Source: Zygnema cylindricum
Taxonomy: Eukaryota > Streptophyta > Zygnematophyceae > Zygnematales > Zygnemataceae
Assembly (NCBI GenBank): GCA_037447655.1
Contig: JBBHKE010002362.1
Location: forward strand, 1-40,000
Direction of reading: 5' to 3'
Length of the DNA stretch: 40,000 bases
Shown here: positions 1 through 11,240 of the stretch, one piece after another
Layout of the letters: each line of letters begins with the position of its first letter
Numbering within the stretch: the stretch's first letter is position 1
The notes under the pieces: model-generated
Told to the model about the DNA's origin: nothing
Seen by the model: only the letters and a program-made list of their open reading frames with translations
The model's database searches: none
Translations under genes and position numbers: made by a program

Positions 1-369
1 AACTCAAAAAGTTGACTTTACACGTGTCGCTTCACGAACACACCTGCACGAAAAATCAAACACATGCCCACGCAAAACAAAAGTCACGCGAAACGAAATC
101 GTACATTTCGTTCGCTGACTCATCAAATATTGACGCGAAACGAAGTCGTACGTTTCGGCGCCAAACATCAATACTCTAATAAGTACCAACCTCTAAACGT
201 ACACAAAATGTGTACTTGCGAATCGAAGCTGAACGCTTCAATCGCCAAACCAATATATAAGTGACGTCAGACTCAAACCGTCACAAATCTAATCGTGCGA
301 AGTACTCGCACGAAACATCTCCATTTCAATAAGTACACGCGAAGCGGCACTTCGCGCGATTCAACAATG
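1..369. other. Non-coding flank with a 25-bp direct repeat
   Basis: No convincing gene is visible. A 25-base unit (acgcgaaacgaa, a purine, then tcgtac) occurs at 86-110 and again at 133-157 with two differences. Each copy is partly self-complementary around its GTAC core. The short open frames here have no recognisable domain and are treated as chance. Confidence 0.5.
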
Positions 370-2567
370 AATCTAACAGTTTTCTAGTTAAAAAATATGA
401 GCTTTGCCTTTGGGTCTATGTTCGGTCGACGTGAAATGGCATAGGAATCCTAAGACCCTTGCAAAAATAAAATCGCACCAGAGGAAAACGCACAAAACAA
501 AACAAAAAGTGCATTTTTCCATGTCGCTTGAAATCTTTTGATTTAATTATTTAAGTTTGTCACGTGCAAATATGTGTTCCTATTTGCTTGGCAGAAAATA
601 CTTTGATTTAAAACACTTCGCCGATGTGATTTAAAGAAAAGTTTGAAGATGACCTATATTAATGTGGTCGTGGGTTGATAAACAAAAGACAACAACGTGT
701 AGTACATTATAAGTTTCAGTATAACGCAAAATGTACTTCTACTTTTCTCATTTTATTTGTACATTTGTAACTTAGGTGGTATGACGCTAAGTTTTAGAGG
801 AAAACGACAGAAAAAAAACCCTTATTTGGTATGGGGGCATACCGTTACGGTCCTTGTTCAAGTTTAAAGAGACCTATAAATAGGGCAATTGACATGATTT
901 TTCTAATTTTTGCGTAGACTACACCGTAAACTGCTACTAGTGTAGATAACACTTTATCAAAGCCCCTAAATTTCAACCCTTCAACTTAAAATAGACTCTA
1001 TTTTTTCCTTGCCTTTCTTATTTGTACGATTTTATTAATGTCAATTACGTTCAATTTAGGAGACAATGTGATAGACAAAATGTTTCAACCTGCACTAAAA
1101 CTACTCACTCTATACATAAATAACGCTAGATAAAGAGTTAGATAAAGCCGTCGACAGTGGAAAGTGAGTCGCGTCGACCAAGATAGCGAGCTTAGATTTG
1201 ATTCGTAGTAAAAAATAATGGAGAAAATCGTGCGAATGTGTTCTCGCGTCTTCAAATGTCAACCTTGTAGACACAGGCTATAGCGCTTACGCTATAGGAA
1301 TGTGTACCCAAAGTATTATTAGATTTGTAAATTAGTGTTGATGCTTTGTTAGGCGCTAGACCCTTAAACACGAAATAGAGTTAACACAAATTGTTATTTA
1401 ACACTAATGGTTTGTATACCCTAATAGCGGTCCACGTTGTAATGTAATGTAGCTATATTTTTTTTAAAGTAATATGATGTTAGCCACTTTATAATACCTA
1501 CGTCAAAATAGCAAATGTACCATTGTAAATAACTAAGGGCTAGGCTCCATTGGCTCTTAATACACCTATTGTTTGGTCAAATAACTCGCCTTTTGAAAAT
1601 AAAGCGTTAGCACAAAAAAAACAAACGATGAAAAACTCAAACAATTAGCACACCTAAGGGAATCTGGTGGACGAGTAGTTTTATTACATGTGGTATCTTT
1701 TGGGAAGAAGTACACAAATGGGGTTTGCCCGTGTAACCTAAAAACAAAAGTTTGTTATTGTTTATTTATTGAAGATTATTTGTACTACTTTTCAAAACGG
1801 TCCAATATGCAAAAACGGGATAGTTGCTTTTAACTATGACGATTTATATACATGTATACATATTTGTGACATTCATATACTATTATAGAACTACAAAGTG
1901 AAACGCTTGTAGTGTTAACATCTTTTAGCAGCTTAAAACAACATTTATATGTGCACACTTGGCGGATTGAAAATTTGATGGTTTTGTTTGAAAAGCAAGG
2001 GTCTCACCTTGCGATTGTTGGTCTCCAATCATATACTATACACGCGTGTACGAAGAAAATATGTAGAGGGCGAAAAAATGCTAACACTAATAGCAATACA
2101 ATGTGTAGCGACGGTTGTATACGTCTAGTTTTTTGTGACATTCTGACGTCACCGCTCACTTGTGGGAACATCAACGTCATTATTACCAAAATGTTCCACT
2201 CTGGCCGCTACATATTGAATCGTGGAGGAAAACTATAATAAAACCCTTCCTTTTACATATGGGCACATCCCCTAAAGTTGCCATTGAAAAGGTTTTGTTT
2301 GTTTTTGGCTGTCGTGAAATGGATACTCATTCGTCGTACATTGTGAATTAATCCCAACACAAAGTTGAATACGAGGTCGATTCCACTTGTTTGTTTGTTT
2401 GTTTTTTTTTTTTTTTTTTTTTTTTTTGTAGCGGCTACATGATAGCTTGCAAGTATCCATAATTATGACCTAAGTCGTATAACGGATCTACCATTTTCAA
2501 AAATTATGATTTTGATCCCTGAACAAGCGTTTTTTTCAACCAATGGAGCCCAACTCGAACAAAACGA
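370..2567. repeat. Decayed relics of the GGG...CCC foldback (Harbinger-type) family
   Basis: There is no gene. The stretch about 600-845 is a diverged relative of 26290-26510, sharing the order gtttgaagatga, cgcaaa-tgtac and ggaaaacgacagaaaaaaa, and ends in a degenerate terminus near 845. The stretch about 2130-2275 resembles 22200-22262 (gtgacattytgacg, then catcgacgtca) and ends catatgggcacatcccc followed by TAA, which looks like a right terminus of the same family. About 1030-1260 resembles 34030-34390. A degraded right end of the TA-flanked MITE family lies near 1405-1435. The region is therefore layered old transposon sequence. Boundaries are approximate because decay is strong. Confidence 0.5.
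2402..2427. repeat. Poly-T tract
   Basis: A run of 26 T residues follows a short (GTTT)n stretch. It could be the remains of a retroposed poly-A tail on the minus strand, but no element boundary supports that. Confidence 0.8.
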
Positions 2568-2575
2568 GGTTATTT

Positions 2576-4149
2576 ATTATGTTGTGTATTGGAAGCCCCC
2601 CTCAAAGGATCGATAGATTTTTTTTCTCTTTCAACCTATTGGTAATTGATATATCGTTTAGACATATCGAATAGATAATTATAGGTTACCGATATGTTGT
2701 TTATATATTCCGATTGGCAATTGCCCTGATAATTGCGTATTTTGTCCGTAGTATATTTTAGTACGGACTTTATACAATGTATGAACTAAATTGTGAAAAC
2801 CACCAACCTAATGACATGCCAACCCTCTCGATAAATCGACAAAAACGAATTTGTTTATCTTGAAGTAATACAGATAACCAATAATATCGTTTTCGAAAAC
2901 AATAGCGACATGGAATTTAACAATACACAACATACACCGCTTTGAGCGCATAGGTCCATTTCTTTCAATTGTGTTGTTAACAATATTTTGTGATTTTCAA
3001 TCAAAAAAAGCGGCAACCAAATCAGTGATATCAACGCTTACAACAACGGATAGTGTATTTCTTTTTAGTGTTGTATGGGCTGATATCCGATTTGTACCTT
3101 TTCTTGACCTACCGATAATCGATGTATTGGTTTGATATATTTAGGGTGAAGTTCCATCAGGTGAAAAGTGGCGTAGCTTACAGAAATCCGCGACTCTTCG
3201 TACCAAATCGTACCGCTTATTTTGTTTTTATACGAAAACAACATTACAGAGAATCTTGATGATACTCTCTCGAGGTCTTGGAGGTAATACTAGGCGTCGG
3301 ATGTTCATATGTGAGGAGTTCGCTTCAAAATTTATTGTAACTGTCATCCCACCTCGAGGAAGTGGGTTGGCATATAAAAAAAAAAAAAAATCGTGACACG
3401 CTGGACGATTAAGCTACGTGTCATGATTGAAAACCAACAAAAAATCTTAAGATTTGCACATGACACTCGCTTTCCAAAATACAACCGAAAATCAAAACGA
3501 AATTTTGTAACATTCCTTCGTTACGCTATTTTCGGTAACTTTTTTTTGTCACACTATTTCTCTCAAAGGACTTTTGTTATGTTATAAAACATAAACCCTA
3601 AAAAATGAGTCGGCGTACAGACAGGCGTCTGCAAAAAGTATAAAATTTATGTCGTATGATTACTTCGTACGCAAGTACATGGTACGCAAGTGAAGATTTG
3701 AGTTAAGTTTGTCGGTGTTGAAAATATGAAAGATATTCACTATGGGATCGTAGCTTGCGTGGCGTTAGTCAATTTAGAACACGTGGTTTACAGACTCTTC
3801 GACTTAATCGACCCGATCTGTAGAGTTGGCCGTTCGATTACAGAAACGTATGATGGAACCTTAGAAGGAAACTATAGTGATGAATTTTCTATTCACAGTG
3901 ATGAACTACTGATAGATATCATACCTATATTTATAGCTTTCAACTCTTTATTTAGTCCGTACTTTTCTGCGGTTCCGTACTATGGTACGGAATAGTTTGT
4001 GAAAAAAGAACCCGTCCTCCCTCCAACCAATTTATCGTGATAGTTTTTTGCTGGTCCTGAAGCGATATATCGGCGCCCTCCACCATTCAATAACCGACAA
4101 GATCGATATCAATTTTATCGCGATAGGAAATTACCCGATACACAACACT
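2576..4149. mobile_element. hAT-like non-autonomous element, TAGTGTTG family (copy 1)
   Basis: The element is flanked by an exact 8-bp TSD, GGTTATTT (2568-2575 and 4150-4157). Its right end reads gatacacaacact, and its left end (attatgttgtgtatt) is the imperfect reverse complement. The interior is rich in the palindromic motif CGATATATCG, shared with copies at 23488-24737 and 27006-27575; the motif tcctgaagcgatatatcg near the right end occurs in inverted form in the copy at 27006. An 8-bp TSD is the hallmark of the hAT superfamily. A 20-bp segment at 3144 resembles a Harbinger-type terminus preceded by TTA, perhaps a further nested insertion. The 89-codon open frame at 3726-3995 shows no transposase motif. 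Confidence 0.7.
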
Positions 4150-4157
4150 GGTTATTT

Positions 4158-5451
4158 CACATTTGTTTCCTCTCCTCGCACTTCAAATTTCATATTATTT
4201 GCACTATTCCATTGGCGAATTGTGAATGGTCAGAATTACGACCACCGGCCTTCGCCCAAAATGAGCATTTCACGACTTAATAGCTCAATGTGGCCCCATC
4301 CCTGATTCGACACGTGGTATATCCGCCTGCAAAGTAACGGCAGTACAGTTACGACAGATGTACATATACTTTGTCATGGCGATTATATTCGAGGATTTTA
4401 CGTGACATCTTCCGTCTGTACGGAGAGACTGCACATCTAGCGTGGATCTCTAGGTGTAATACGTGTTAATGAAAGCGACGTGGACTTTTAATTGATCATC
4501 GATCAGTTGCCACGTGTCGGATACCGGGCGTCTATTGACACAAATCTCTCTTAGAATCAATACCATATCTTGGGCATCATTAACTTCGCCGACCTCGGGA
4601 GTTTAAAAAATCCTACTCATCAATGAAAGTCTTTCTTTTTTACTTAATTGGACGGTACTGTAGCGCCTAAGAAGATTCTCGAAATACTACCCTTACAGAA
4701 CGTTTGTCTGACAGCGCAAAGGCGCTAGATTCGGCCCACGCGCTTCCAAATCATTTTTTATGGGTCGTTTTTAGCCAGGGCAGATCAAATTTTGGATTAT
4801 GATTGGTTTATAATGTCGGTGGTCCCAAAGGAATTTTTTTTGGGCGGTTATTGTCCCATGTGATAGTCCAAAAGATGGGGAGGCGCGTGCCCATTATCAT
4901 TTGGAGACAAGTGTGCGAATGTCGGTCACGATTTGTCGTTACTAGATTTGTGGCTCCGCGGCAGCGTCGGCACTGTAGCGTCATTTTGTGGTCCAAAAAC
5001 CTCGATCCGTATGAGCCTCTTGTACGGCTATGAAATTCAAAGCTGAAGTGTGTCGTATGCGGTCAGGAGTTCAGTACGACTTGAAGAGGGCTCCTCATTT
5101 TTTTTTTGTATTTTTATATTTTTTGGAGACAACCGCCAAACCGATAGGCCAGCGCACCAAAATCAAAATGTTGAATTTTGGCGATTCGGCTATTTGAAGC
5201 GTTTGGACATAGTACCGATTCTGTTTTATTTGCGACGCGCTGTTGTACGGCTAGGATTTGGAAAATGCCGAAATGGCCTACTGGGAACTAGATTTGCGGA
5301 GTACTGATTCAATCGTAAAGTGTACCACGAATAAAAAACATAGTGCTTGTGCTTTGGTCACACTTTATTTAATGAATGAAATCATTTGTTAATTGTTGGA
5401 TTGCGCCTGTACCTATTTGGCTATCTAATTGTATATTTTTTATTTTTTTAC
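4158..5451. other. Intergenic, no gene recognised
   Basis: Only short open frames without recognisable domains are present. A palindrome-rich spot (gatcatcgatcag) is followed by ccacgtgtc at 4494-4520. Nothing else could be assigned. Confidence 0.5.
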
Positions 5452-5454
5452 TTA

Positions 5455-5890
5455 GGCCTCTACTCCATTAGAGGAAAAGTGGGGTTGTTTACTGGAAGCC
5501 GTACTATTTCGTACAAATTCGTACCAAATTTTTTTTTGTCACATGAAACATGTTTACAAGATGATTCCAATAATATAGGCGTAAGACTCGACCGTTGGAT
5601 GTAAGCAATCGCGCACATCGTCCAGTGTGAGGAAACTCTCCTCGCGAGGAGAGTTTCTTCACAAACTCTCCTCGCGAGGAGAGTTTCTTCACACTGACGA
5701 TGTGCGCGATTGCTTTGCGAATCTAAAATAGTGAGACATCCAACGGTCGATACTTACGCCAATTATATTGGCATTGTGAAAACATGCGTCGTCTAGTTTC
5801 ATCTGACGAAAAAAAAAATGGTACGAATTTGTACGAAATCGTACGACTTCCAGTAAACAACCCCACTTTTCCTACAATGGAAGTTCACCC
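5455..5890. mobile_element. Foldback PIF/Harbinger-type MITE (copy 1)
   Basis: The element spans 436 bp, starts GGCCTCTACTCCATTAG and ends with the imperfect reverse complement ...TTCACCC. It is flanked by the 3-bp TSD TTA (5452-5454 and 5891-5893). A TWA TSD with GG.../...CC termini is the PIF/Harbinger signature. Almost the whole element folds back: the left arm (aaaagtggggttgtttact...) pairs with the right arm, and the centre is a 110-bp near-perfect palindrome at 5604-5713. The second copy is at 23646-24070. It has no coding capacity. This copy carries two tandem central palindromes where copy 2 has one. Confidence 0.88.
5604..5713. repeat. Central palindrome of the MITE with a duplicated unit
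   Basis: Outer stem gcaatcgcgcacatcgtc pairs with its reverse complement at 5696-5713. Inside it, the 24-bp self-palindrome centred on CTCGCGAG occurs twice, at 5633-5656 and 5663-5686. Copy 2 has a single unit at 23826-23849, so the unit number varies between copies. Confidence 0.9.
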
Positions 5891-5893
5891 TTA

Positions 5894-7640
5894 TGAAACA
5901 AAAATGGAGGATAATGCAACATCCGATATGCCGATGTATGTTCAAGCTTTTCGATATTTTGTCGATGCACTGCTATGTTAGAACTATATGCCGATTTTAC
6001 ACTGACGATACAACCATTTTGCCGAAACTACAAATATTTCCACGTTCCTTAAACACTAATTGGAGGATAAATAGGGCCATAAGACCTTAGCGTTCGTAGC
6101 AGCTTCATAACCGATAAATAAGTTTAAGCTTGTAAATGAATGATATTAGGCTGTTAGGAAAGGTAAGCTCTCTTATGGAACTACTATCTAGTTTTCGATT
6201 CACTTGCAACAACACTATGTACACCATAGACGTATTATGTTTTCTTGTCACAACGAGCTGAAAAAAATGTTAAGTTGTAACATAACTATCTTTTTTCTAA
6301 CGAGTCGATGTCAATGAGAAAAGTCAAAACGCATTGGCGCAGTTATATAACTTACGAAGATTCAACACGACATAAAGATGTTTAGATGTTTTAAAATTTG
6401 AAAAAAATTATCTGTATTTAAATGCATAATTTCCTACGTTATATCTTTAGCTAAGGCAAAATTGGCAGGAAACAAAGATGACGCACAAAACTAAATTGCC
6501 ACAACAATTCGCGCTCGAAAGACTATTGACCTTTCATCGCCCCAACACAAAAATTAGTTTAATATTTGTTTAACAATTCCTATGTCAAGCACTAATAAAT
6601 CAAGTTGTTTTATATCTTGTCGTAAAATGTATTTCACATGCATATTTTGTTTAGATTTGTACTTGTTTTTCTAGAGCTCTGACTCATGTTTGCGACCGAT
6701 TTCGTCATGGTTTTGGGTCTTATGATTGATCATTCTTTTTGTCAAAGGTTCACTTTGTGATAATGAATGTAAATTTTGATGCATGACGTTTAGAGGGCGC
6801 AACTACATCGAACGTTGACAAGAAAAGGAACGATACTCTTATTTTGAATGTCATTGTTTATTTCAACAACAGTGACAATCATATTGTTGGTAAGGTATAT
6901 CACACCAGTTTTTTAAAAGAAACGTCATGACATTTTACACGTGTGTATTATTTTTGTGGGCTTTTTGATTATCGATCACGACAGGATATTGTTTGTGCAG
7001 TGCGTACATAATAAGTTATATGTGTAAGTGCATGAGTTGTTATTCTAGATACACTTTAGCCCTCGATACTTACTATGTAGATGATAAGCGATACAAGGGA
7101 GGGTTTTATAGTGTGGTTTTTATAGTACATTGCCCATCGCTATTAGCATTAAGGCAATAACGTTTATTTGGATGTAGAATTTACAATACTAAAGCAAGTG
7201 TATGGAGACGTCGCGACCCACTTCCTTAAACGATGTTGCCTATGGTATTTTGTCATTATAAGCCAAGAAAAGTAGCGAAGAAGTTATTGTTGTTTTTTCT
7301 AATACTAATGGGCAGTTTGCCTTTTGAAATTTATTAGTGCTTGTTTTGGACTTGAAAACACTGTGAAAGTGGAAGATAGCCTTAGCCGCGCAGTAGCCAA
7401 AGCGGAAGAGAGAGATGCGGAGATTACGGATTGAGCACGCTCTCGCCTCCCAGCCTACGGTCAGGTCCATCCCTCAAATATTGTCCATTTTTTTTATGGA
7501 GTAGTTGTACACATCGAGAGGCAGAACGTAGCGTATCGGCTCGATACGCCACGATACGCAACCCTATCATAAAGACATGTGTACCTTTAAGGAATTGGGT
7601 GTTTTCACACGTGGAAGTGCTTGTCTTTTGTGAATCTTCT
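5894..7640. other. Intergenic, no gene recognised
   Basis: AT-rich sequence with frequent stops in all frames. The longest frames (about 60-76 codons) have no recognisable motif. Nothing repeat-like with clear boundaries was found before the retrotransposon tail. Confidence 0.5.
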
Positions 7641-7678
7641 TGATAAAAAGAGGAGCATCATTTTATTACATAATGTGC

Positions 7679-7693
7679 GATGGAAAAACCATC
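7679..7693 (-). other. 3'-tail hairpin of LINE copy 1
   Basis: On the minus strand the tail reads CCCCTTTTGTAC, a short spacer, then GATGG-TTTTT-CCATC. The same stem is present with a different loop in the two other LINE tails (27202-27215 and 30197-30210). Preserving the stem while the loop changes is what an RNA structure recognised by the RT would show. Confidence 0.6.
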
Positions 7694-7901
7694 AAAGTAC
7701 AAAAGGGGTAAAATAAAGAAATATAATAGTTAAAAACTACAAGAGCTAGAAGCTAAGAAAACAAAACAAAGCAAAAGAAAACAAACAAATGAGGAAAAAC
7801 AAAAGCAACAAGGCTAACTAACAATACTAAACGAAAAACCAAAGATTAATAGACAAAAAAGGAAAAACCCATTCTATATGATGCCCCACAACCCCAACCA
7901 A

Positions 7902-8591
7902 CTAAATTCCACACCCCCAATGATCGTGGATGTGGACTGGATCTCGTGGAGGAAGGTCTAGGAGGCTTCGCTTATCGTCCGCCACCGTGCTTCGACGGAG
8001 AAGGGCCGCAACTTGCGCTCGTTGAAGGGTGACCGATACACGTTGCAGATAAAAAACAACTAGAAGGCTTGGGGGAGGGCTCCCTGGACCCCTAGAATCA
8101 GAATCTCTCTTAGCACAGTTGGGAATAAAATCATCGAAAGACTTGTCCAAATACCCAAAAATCTTTGTGGCAAATGGGACAAACTGGTCCGCCGCGTCTC
8201 GGTTAGCGTAACCCCTTTCCTTAGAAGCCGCTCCGTCTCGAGCCACCACGCCTGAATGCACTGCCGCCCGAGAAGAAATGTGGGTCCCAGTCGGATCAGT
8301 AAGGACCACATCACCCAAAGTCCGCCCAGCCCCATGGAGGAAAACCAAGTTAACCCGAGGGCTTCGGAGACTACTAGATTGGGGACGAGGAGGTAAGATA
8401 TGAGAAACCTCCCGCTTCACAATGTAGCCTGCTTCAACACCAATCGCAACAACCGCATCACGAACGAAATCATGCGCGACGGTACGTTCACTCCCCCGCA
8501 AACAACAAAGTAAATGGATGCCGTCGGAGTCAATAGGTTGGTTGCAAACACAGTTGGGGCGCCCAAGAAGCGGAGGGTGAGGCAAACCCAA
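7902..8591 (-). pseudogene. C-terminal zinc-finger-like and nuclease-like domain of the LINE
   Basis: A 229-codon open frame. The N-terminal part has CVCNQPIDSDGIHLLCC (C-x-C...H...C). It is followed by a VAHDFVRDAV helix, then RVNLVFLHGAGRTLGDVVLT, DPT, and KERGYANRD. Copy 2 at 29380-29700 conserves the same Cys/His residues and the pattern R-x-(D/N)-(V/L)-V-x-L-x-G-A-x-R, G-D-(I/V)-V-L, then K-E-R-x-Y. Early-branching non-LTR elements end in a zinc knuckle plus a restriction-endonuclease-like domain with a PD...D...K arrangement. The resemblance here is by pattern only and is an inference. The frame ends at 7902 before the 3' untranslated tail. Confidence 0.6.
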
Positions 8592-8615
8592 ACGAAGGCG
8601 GATAGCAGAGGTGAA

Positions 8616-9014
8616 CTAGTCAGACGTCATACGAAGTGTCGAAAAATTGGGTGTTGCCTGTAACCACGCACCAGCTCCCGACCCAGAACACGAACGTAAA
8701 CGAGCACGCGATTGAGCGGAAGGTAGCGCGTTTAATAAATCATGGAATTCAGCGACTGCCAACTGCTCGGATATGCGTTGTTGCACAGCAATAAGAGACG
8801 GGAGAGGAGGCGCTTGGTTTCGGGCATCAGACGAATGGAGTGCACGAGCGGAGAGAAGAGCTTGATGAAACGGAAAAAGATTATCATCCACTTTAGGGAT
8901 GACTTGGGCTAGAATGGGAACATCATTTGCTATAAAACAGGAAGCAATGGCAGGCGCCACTAAAGTCGAACTACCCAAAAAAACCGTTGGAGCAACTCGA
9001 GCCACTAGAATCAA
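8616..9014 (-). pseudogene. RT linker segment upstream of the zinc-finger-like domain
   Basis: Frame of 132 codons containing ALPSAQSRARLRSCSGSGAGAWLQATP. The arrangement (S-x-ARLxSCxGxGxGxWL) is shared with the second copy at about 29170-29270 (SSRARLLSCGGLGSGSWL), showing a conserved module between the RT thumb and the C-terminal nuclease-like domain. The stretch 9015-9220 also looks homologous to RT (a DPFLSSVKGFDDQLF-like block) but is broken by frame changes. Confidence 0.65.
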
Positions 9015-9220
9015 ACTTAAACCCCCGTTGGAAATTGGAAGGCTAGCATGACGGCGTGCGAACGAACCTTCTGACGATCAAAAATCCCATGCCCAACAAA
9101 GTCATGGAGAACACTAAAAAGTTGATCGTCGAACCCTTTTACAGAGGACAGAAATGGATCCGTTGGTGGTACCGTCCGAGCGAGATACATAGGACGTTGA
9201 GCAAAGCAACGAGTGAGGAT

Positions 9221-9431
9221 TTAAAATACCCCTTGGAAGTCAGAGAGCTTAGGAAGTTCATCAGAGTGCGAGAGGTCTGCATCAGTGACAACTTTGTTCA
9301 CAAAAGACAGGGCACCGATAGGAGAGCCAAAAGCTGTAATACCATCCGTCGCAGATGCAATACGAAAACCCACAGGAACAGGGAAGTCTGAAGGTAAGCC
9401 ACATTTAGATGTTGTTTTTCGAAAGCTTTCA
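9221..9431 (-). pseudogene. RT thumb-region remnant
   Basis: The minus frame reads SFRKTTSKCGLPSDF, then PVPVGFRIASATDGITAFGSPIG, a pattern of C-terminal RT segments of this LINE group (a KC block followed by a G-x-PIG block). It joins the ADD-box segment when the 427-bp insert at 9432-9858 and one TSD copy are disregarded. Confidence 0.65.
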
Positions 9432-9858
9432 GTCTCAACAGACAGAGCAGCGCAGCAGCAGAGCAGCGCAGCGCCGGAGCAGAGCAATGCAACAGCGCAG
9501 CTGCTATGCAGACAGAGCACCGCAGCAACAGAACAATGCAGCAGCGCAGCTGCTATGCAGACAGAGCACCGCAGCAACTAAGCTGCGACACATACAGGAC
9601 GACGCAGCTGCAGTTACTTTGGATATAATCCACACAGACAACGCAGCTACTGTTACCTTGGATATGATTCGGTTCGGACAACGCAGCTGCAATTGATACG
9701 AATCAAGTCAACAGACCTCAACTTAGTGGGTAGCTTAGTGGTAGCTCAGTGATAGCTTAGTATTAGCTTGGCAGCTTGACGTACCTCTCGGGTACATTGG
9801 TATTGCCGGTACAACACTAGTATAAGACTTAAGACTCAAAACACATGATGTATCTAGA
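9432..9858. mobile_element. 427-bp insertion in the RT gene, CAG/GCA-rich
   Basis: Flanked by the 6-bp direct repeat CTTTCA (9426-9431 and 9859-9864). Reading across with one copy gives a continuous minus-strand frame VSTVLLLESFRKTTSKCG, so this is a clean insertion. The first 160 bp are irregular tandem GCAGCAGAGC/GCAGCTGCTATGCAG units. The middle has two diverged units around TTGGATAT-ATTC/ATCC and ACAACGCAGCT, and then a run of short gtagct/tagctta units. No terminal inverted repeats, LTR ends or coding sequence were recognised, so the class is unknown. Confidence 0.7.
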
Positions 9859-9864
9859 CTTTCA

Positions 9865-11200
9865 AGTAGTAAAACTGTAGAAACGATGGCCCACAATATG
9901 AGTATCATCTGCGATAGAAGGGAATAAACAACCTGGAAAAGTTGTAGCACAGTCAGGTAAAGCTTGAAGGTGAGCTAAAGCAAAAAGGGGGCCCTCGAAA
10001 GGATCACCTTGAGGAGTGTTAGTCATAGACTCCAATGTGGCAACCTCACCAAAGGGACCGCCAAGAGGAAAGATGAGGGAGCTCGGGCGAGAATAAAATG
10101 CACGAACAAAAGGGAAAATATGGCTGATGGGAGATGGAGCATGCCTCAATTCTCGAAAGATAGCATTACGGTTGACAGTGTTAAAGGCGTTAGCGACATC
10201 TACCTGGAGGACTACCCAATCTGGATGGAGATCGAAAACAGCCTGAAGACCATGAATAACCGCCTCACAACCCCCTTTTGTAGCAACTCCCAGCACTGGT
10301 GCGGTGAAAAACGGTCATGGAAAGTCCCTTGGAGTTGAATACACATTGAGCGAGCAACCAAACGGTACAACACCTCACCGATAGCAATTGGGCGATTTCC
10401 CCCAGCAGGCTTAGGGCGTGTTCCCATGTGTTCAAGTAAGGGTTTTTTTCCGTCGTTTTCACAGAAAATGGGACTTCCTACTTGAAAATATTACGCCGTA
10501 CGAAAAATGGGCAAAAACACAAGTACATTTTGCGTCATCTTGGAACTTGGAAGGTACGGCAATTTGGCGTTATTATCATCGCGACCCACTTCCAGCTCAT
10601 CTTCACACTTGTAATGAAATCAAATCGCGATCTGATTTTAATCAAAATACTACCCTATTGACGAATGGAAAACCTGGATTGCACGCGTCAAACGTTTTCA
10701 AATTTTTTTTTGCGGTTGGGAGAGTACACGAAAAAAAAGGTGTTTGTCCGTTTGCTTATGTTGTCCACTTCTGGGCGTCTACAAATGTCATTTTGTAGAC
10801 GTAGGCGATTGCTTATGTCGTTCACGTGTGGGCTTCAACAAATGACAGCTGGCGTCGACAATTGTCCCAGTATGTCAGGATCTCTTTGCGGCGTACAAAT
10901 GTCGGCAGTTTGTTCTGAGATCGTTGGCGTCTACAAATGTCAGCAGTTTGGGTTTCGCAAGTATTGGCGACGTGTACAGCTGCCACATATTCAAAATAAT
11001 GAACGCGCAAGTAACTATTCACATAGGCACACTTTGAAAAGTACACCGTAAAATCAGCGCTAAATTTCAAAATAACGTTTCAAAATATCGGTTACATGGG
11101 AACACGCCCTTAGTAACAGCAACAAGGCGAGCCGCAGAGAGAACGGGTACAACATTGTGAGGATAAAAATGGGTTTACCGTAAAAGTGTGCAGCCTCAAC
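9865..11200 (-). pseudogene. Reverse transcriptase core, interrupted
   Basis: This is the palm/fingers part of the non-LTR RT. The longest frame (9862-10296) carries the aspartates of VDVANAF and ADDTH, which in this family hold the catalytic metal. The next N-terminal block, GNRPIAIGEVLYRLVARS, is in another frame (10212-10427), so at least one frameshift separates them. The Harbinger-type element 10414-11109 splits the KPAGG block. Removing it with one TTA gives a continuous LVAVTKPAGGNRPIAIG. It is a dead gene by sequence. Confidence 0.8.
10414..11109. mobile_element. Harbinger-type TIR element inserted in the RT gene
   Basis: 696 bp. Termini are GGGCGTGTTCCCATGTG on the left and CATGGGAACACGCCC on the right, near-perfect inverted repeats, flanked by TTA at 10411-10413 and 11110-11112. 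This is the PIF/Harbinger pattern. The right portion carries repeated gtctacaaatgtca-like units (about 10785-10945), and its end (cggttacatggg) is shared with the large foldback elements at 21715-23258 and 27949-30594. No transposase is encoded. Confidence 0.88.
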
Positions 11201-11240
11201 AACTTTTTTTGACTGACGAATTCGATTCTTAGGGCGCACG

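Larger units (their letters stand above)
7640..11240 (-). mobile_element. Decayed non-LTR (LINE-like) retrotransposon copy 1
   Basis: Read on the minus strand, this is one RT open frame split by insertions and frameshifts. In order: a fingers/palm segment ending LVAVT (just above 11112); KPAGGNRPIAIGEVLYRL (10350-10413); the palm motif VLQVDVANAFNTVNRN with its catalytic-type Asp; TPQGDPFEGPLFALAH; ADDTHIVG, equivalent to the YADD box (about 9890-9915); a thumb-like segment (9221-9431); a linker (8616-9014); then a zinc-finger-like and nuclease-like C-terminus (7902-8591). A 3' tail with a hairpin ends near 7640. The 5' end was not found, so the copy is probably 5' truncated, which is normal for target-primed insertion. 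Frameshifts at several joints make it non-functional. It is interrupted at 9432-9858 and 10414-11109. Confidence 0.85.

Noticed and set aside
3144-3598. A complete Harbinger MITE between TTA-GGGTGAAGTTCC and ...CCC-TAA
   Set aside because: The proposed flanks are TTA and TAA, not a direct repeat, and the interior does not fold back; only the left terminus is suggestive.
3726-3995. 89-codon frame that looks protein-like
   Set aside because: It lies inside the hAT-like element 2576-4149 and shows no transposase motif or homologous frame in the other copies.
5604-5713. CRISPR-like repeat or rho-independent terminator
   Set aside because: The palindromes belong to a MITE with TIRs and a TTA TSD, and the context is eukaryotic.
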